DNA of 47,335 nt from Deltaproteobacteria bacterium (lineage in GTDB: Bacteria > Myxococcota_A > Polyangia > JAAYKL01). The notes under the pieces were generated by a model, which ran no database searches, was not told where the DNA came from, and saw only the letters and a program-made list of their open reading frames with translations. The position numbers and the translations under genes are program-made. The stretch lies in NCBI GenBank assembly GCA_030595125.1, contig JAUVDV010000042.1, forward strand, positions 1 through 47,335. Reading direction: 5' to 3'. Shown piece by piece: positions 44,641-47,335 of this stretch (position 1 is the first letter of the stretch; every line of letters begins with the position of its first letter).

Positions 44641-46590
44641 ATGATTGATCGCGACAAGATCTTGCGAGCGCTTTTTGGGAAGAGCAAGTACGTCTACTGG
44701 CTTTCCCTCGCGCTGGTGCTTCTGGTTTACGTGCTGCTCGTGTTCTATTTCGAGCCGCCCCATGTGATCTTCGGCGACCTGCCGCTCTCCGGTCGCGATC
44801 TGGATACCCATGTGGAACAGGCTTACAGGGTGTCGGAGGCCCTGGACGGGTGGGGCAAGAGTTGGGCCTACGATCCCCAGATGCTCGCCGGATATCCCAA
44901 CGGCACCATCTTCGACGCGGACAACAAGGCCTGGGAACTGTGGACCTTCGCCCTGTGGAAGATGGGATTGCCAAGGGGGCTGGCCTTCAACCTTTTTATG
45001 CTCTTTGCACATCTCATGTGCCCCATCGTCATTTTTTTCAGCGCACGGATGTTCGGCCTGAACAGGTCGGCGTCGCTCGTTGCCATGTCTCTTGGCCTGG
45101 CCATCTGGTTTTTTGACGGTTTCATTCACTGGGCCTGGTGGGAGGGGATGACGGCCTACTCCATTGCCAGCTTCCTCTTCCTGTTGCCCCTGGCCCTCTT
45201 CTACAACTACCTCGCGGACCGGCGCCGGTGGCGTGTGATCCTGCTGGCGGTGGTGATGGCATTGGGCCATCTGATTCATCCCTACATCTTCTTCATGTTG
45301 GCCTTGCCCATGGTTACTCTGTACGCGAGTCGATTTCGTTCGCTCAAGATCGAGCAACATCTTTCCATCGCGGGGGTGGTGCTACTCACCATCGCTGTCA
45401 ACTGGTACTGGCTGGCTGTCGCGATACGTTTTTGGCACTACATTCTGGACTCGGGATACCTGGGCGCGAGCACTCTCAGTCACCTGTTCACCGACTACTT
45501 CGGCCTGGTGAGCGATCGGTCGGTCACCGGCGGCGCCGGTATGCGCAGCGGTTTCAGGTTCATCTCCCTGGCGGCCGCGGCGGTTACACTGTTTTACTGG
45601 AAGAAGGACAGGGACAAGAGGTTTCTCGCGTTCGCAGTGGGCCTGATCTCTCTTATTGTCATGACTTATGTGGGTGGGTATTTTCGCTTCGGACAGCAGG
45701 TTCAACCGTATCGTTTCGTTGCGCCGTTGATCTTCCTGTCCGTGATCCCCGCCGCGTACCTGGTGCAACGGATCGTGGAGACCCGCGCGCTGGCCGGGCT
45801 ACCACTTATCGTGCGGCTGCTCGGCGTGGTTATCCTGCTTGTGGCGGCGCCCCGACTGATTCGAGACGCACTCTATTTCGTACCGGACGGCGTGCCGAAG
45901 GCGGCCGAGCTCGAAGACGAGAAGCCGCGAATAACTGACATGATCGGATTCGGAAACATCGGATATCCCGAGCACAAGGTCTTTGCGCACGAACCGATCC
46001 ACGAGGACTTCCTTCTCCTGGCGTCGTGGCTGGAAAATCACAAGGGGTACGACGGGCGCATCGCGGTGGAAAACTGGACCCTCGGTGAGCTGCTGGCCTG
46101 GAAGACGGATATGCAGGTGCTCGGCGGGTTCCGTCTGCGAAATTTGCAGCATTCCGCCGCGAACTTCTTTCGAAGATATCCACTGGGTTCACCGCCCAAG
46201 GGTGAGTTGCGGCGCTATCTGGAGACGTACGCCGTTCGGTACGTGATCGCGTCGGTGACGTTCAAGCGTTTCTACGATTCTCCGAACCTGCTCACCAGGG
46301 TGATAGAGTTCGGCCACCACGTGATCTTCGAGTCCAGGATGCCTGTGAACTTCTTCGCGAGGGGATCCGGGAAGGTGAAAGCCTCCATGAACCTGATCTC
46401 CGTGACCGGAACCGATCCCGAAGAGGACGTGGTGCTTCGCTACCATTGGCTGGAGACATTGCGTTGCAAGGGTGCCGATGGCAATGGCGCGTGCGATATC
46501 GTCCGTGAGCCCGTTCGGGACAACCCGGTGGGTTTCATGCGCATCCCGGCAGGGCACCCCGCGGACTTCGATATCGTCAACGAATATTAG
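44641..46590 (+). CDS. Second polytopic membrane protein, GT-C/PTPS-related type
   Basis: A membrane protein of about 649 residues, similar in plan to the 37782 product: ten or more helices, then a soluble C-terminal domain of about 190 residues. The first loop GDLPLSGRDLDTHVEQAYRVSEALDGWGKSWAYDPQMLAGYPNGTIFDADNKAW matches the PTPS-related/YfhO-type pattern. The C-terminal part has NWTLGELLAWKTDMQVLGGF and YAVRYVIAS, as in YfhO-like enzymes. Start is uncertain: AGGAGG at 44529 sits 16 bases from TTG 44551, while ATG 44641 begins just before helix 1 and is used here. Confidence 0.72.
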   Translation: MIDRDKILRALFGKSKYVYWLSLALVLLVYVLLVFYFEPPHVIFGDLPLSGRDLDTHVEQAYRVSEALDGWGKSWAYDPQMLAGYPNGTIFDADNKAWELWTFALWKMGLPRGLAFNLFMLFAHLMCPIVIFFSARMFGLNRSASLVAMSLGLAIWFFDGFIHWAWWEGMTAYSIASFLFLLPLALFYNYLADRRRWRVILLAVVMALGHLIHPYIFFMLALPMVTLYASRFRSLKIEQHLSIAGVVLLTIAVNWYWLAVAIRFWHYILDSGYLGASTLSHLFTDYFGLVSDRSVTGGAGMRSGFRFISLAAAAVTLFYWKKDRDKRFLAFAVGLISLIVMTYVGGYFRFGQQVQPYRFVAPLIFLSVIPAAYLVQRIVETRALAGLPLIVRLLGVVILLVAAPRLIRDALYFVPDGVPKAAELEDEKPRITDMIGFGNIGYPEHKVFAHEPIHEDFLLLASWLENHKGYDGRIAVENWTLGELLAWKTDMQVLGGFRLRNLQHSAANFFRRYPLGSPPKGELRRYLETYAVRYVIASVTFKRFYDSPNLLTRVIEFGHHVIFESRMPVNFFARGSGKVKASMNLISVTGTDPEEDVVLRYHWLETLRCKGADGNGACDIVREPVRDNPVGFMRIPAGHPADFDIVNEY

Positions 46591-46720
46591 GATAGCCGGC
46601 CCTTCCTGCTTGCCTCACAGTCGTATTTTTCCATCAAAAAGATCTTCATGCTCTTCCATGTTTTATAAGGATGGTTATGCCATTCCTCGACGGTAAATTT
46701 GCATAGAAAGGCCAATCGAC

Positions 46721-47137
46721 ATGACAAGCGAGATGACCATCAGCTTTCCGGGAAATTTGAAAGTAGATGCCAACTTGGGAAATCGGGTGATACGCACAGA
46801 CCAGTCCGAACTCTCCGGTGGTGACGGTTCGGCGCCGGAACCTTTCACCCTTTTCCTGGCCTCGATCGGTACTTGCGCCGGCATCTACGTGCTGAGGTTC
46901 TGCCAGATCAGGAATATCCCGACCGACGATATCAGGCTGGTTCAGAGAGTCATATCGAGGGAGGGAGGGGGCATAGGAAAGGTGGAAATTGACATCGAGG
47001 TTCCGCCCGACTTTCCGTCCAAGTATCACAAGTCTCTGGTTCGCGCTGCCAACCAGTGCGCTGTCAAGAAGGTGGTAGAGAAACCGCCCGAGTTCGAGAC
47101 GAGAACAGTTCAGTGCCCAACAATTGATAGAAAATAG
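46721..47137 (+). CDS. OsmC-family protein
   Basis: A protein of 138 residues of the OsmC/Ohr family, thiol peroxidases that reduce organic hydroperoxides. It has GDGSAPEPFTLFLASIGTCAGIYVLRFC with the first reactive Cys (near residue 51) and HKSLVRAANQCAVKKVVEKPP with the second (near 114). An additional Cys lies at FCQ (about 60) and near the C-terminus (VQC). ATG 46721 has GAAAGG upstream. Cysteine is encoded at both positions, so it is not a selenoprotein form. Confidence 0.87.
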   Translation: MTSEMTISFPGNLKVDANLGNRVIRTDQSELSGGDGSAPEPFTLFLASIGTCAGIYVLRFCQIRNIPTDDIRLVQRVISREGGGIGKVEIDIEVPPDFPSKYHKSLVRAANQCAVKKVVEKPPEFETRTVQCPTIDRK

Positions 47138-47141
47138 GGTG

Positions 47142-47209
47142 CAGGTTCACAAGAGTCCCAGTCAGGTTCACAAGAGTCCAGGTTCACAAGAGTCAGGTTC
47201 ACAAGAGTC
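47142..47209 (+). repeat. Short tandem repeat, unit CAGGTTCACAAGAGTC
   Basis: Four copies at 47142-47157, 47163-47178, 47179-47194 and 47194-47209, the second pair with no spacer and the last sharing one base. The unit contains no obvious palindrome. It lies between the OsmC gene and the start of the next gene. Confidence 0.8.
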
Positions 47210-47312
47210 CTAGTCATTATTCCCTCTGATTTTGCCTCATTTTTCACCCGTTTCTGACGATTTCAGGCAACTGCCGGCTCAAACGACCGATTACAGGGGT
47301 AAAGGAGGCCCC

Positions 47313-47335
47313 ATGGCAAAACGACCAAGATGGCT
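47313..47335 (+). CDS. Start of a gene cut by the window edge
   Basis: AAAGGAGG at 47301-47308 and ATG 47313 begin a reading frame MAKRPRWL. A strong ribosome-binding site supports a real gene. The first residues recall the basic N-termini of REP-associated tyrosine transposases (MxRRPR-like) but seven residues cannot decide this. Confidence 0.5.

Noticed and set aside
46721-47137. Selenoprotein version of the OsmC protein
   Set aside because: Both reactive positions are coded by cysteine codons and no in-frame TGA is near a Cys site; none of the other redox genes here shows one either.
47142-47209. CRISPR array
   Set aside because: The copies are adjacent or separated by at most five bases, so there are no spacers, and no cas gene is present.

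Overview
The window is about 60% GC and densely coded on both strands. It looks like a chromosomal segment of a Gram-negative deltaproteobacterium in the broad sense, most likely Myxococcota-related. The pointers are an MglA-type Ras-like GTPase, a DUF4388 protein, a thrombospondin type 3 protein with a MYXO-CTERM-like tail, and many lipoproteins whose lipobox cysteine is followed by a Thr-Asp, Ser-Asp or Ala-Gly-Asp-rich linker. The lineage is inferred from gene content; no rRNA is present to confirm it.

Layout. 1-8.96 kb: a cut-off gene, a GT4 glycosyltransferase, a zinc-ribbon/CarD-like protein coupled to a large secreted alpha/beta hydrolase, a divergent M15 peptidase/DUF4846 lipoprotein pair, a beta-barrel and an EamA transporter. 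8.99-9.19 kb: a hairpin-rich element with 30-bp terminal inverted repeats. 9.3-12.5 kb: a three-gene operon of calcium-binding repeat protein, histidine kinase and OmpR-type regulator with 4-nt overlaps. 12.5-14.5 kb: a TraB/GumN lipoprotein, a DUF1566 lipoprotein and two gene remnants. 14.5-18.3 kb: a PLP enzyme of methionine/cysteine metabolism, sucCD and a Cys-rich lipoprotein. 18.46-18.61 kb: a second hairpin element with perfect 31-bp inverted repeats. 18.7-25.1 kb: a ParE-type topoisomerase subunit, a lipoprotein overlapping a bacterial glycerol-1-phosphate dehydrogenase, and a DUF4388 protein convergent with an MglA-like GTPase. 25.2-26.5 kb: a selenocysteine tRNA whose 3' end overlaps a PHP-domain gene, then a molybdopterin-binding Mop protein. 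26.5-34.5 kb: envelope proteins, including a beta-barrel followed by a thioredoxin-like lipoprotein, a von Willebrand A lipoprotein and Asp-rich-linker lipoproteins. 34.5-35.9 kb: a methyltransferase and TetR regulator diverging from three operator palindromes set exactly 32 bp apart. 36-46.6 kb: an M28 peptidase and a surface-glycan-like cluster of polytopic membrane proteins and acyltransferases. 46.7-47.3 kb: an OsmC protein, a short tandem repeat and the first codons of another gene.

How it fits together. Much of the region concerns the cell envelope: at least ten lipoproteins, three beta-barrels, wall and protein hydrolases, and a glycan assembly/decoration cluster. Central functions (sucCD, parE, selC) are interspersed. 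The observations most worth follow-up are the two hairpin elements with the same plan, the 32-bp-phased operator array with one operator filling the promoter spacer, the selC/PHP overlap, the barrel/thioredoxin lipoprotein pair, and the repeat-protein/kinase/regulator operon.
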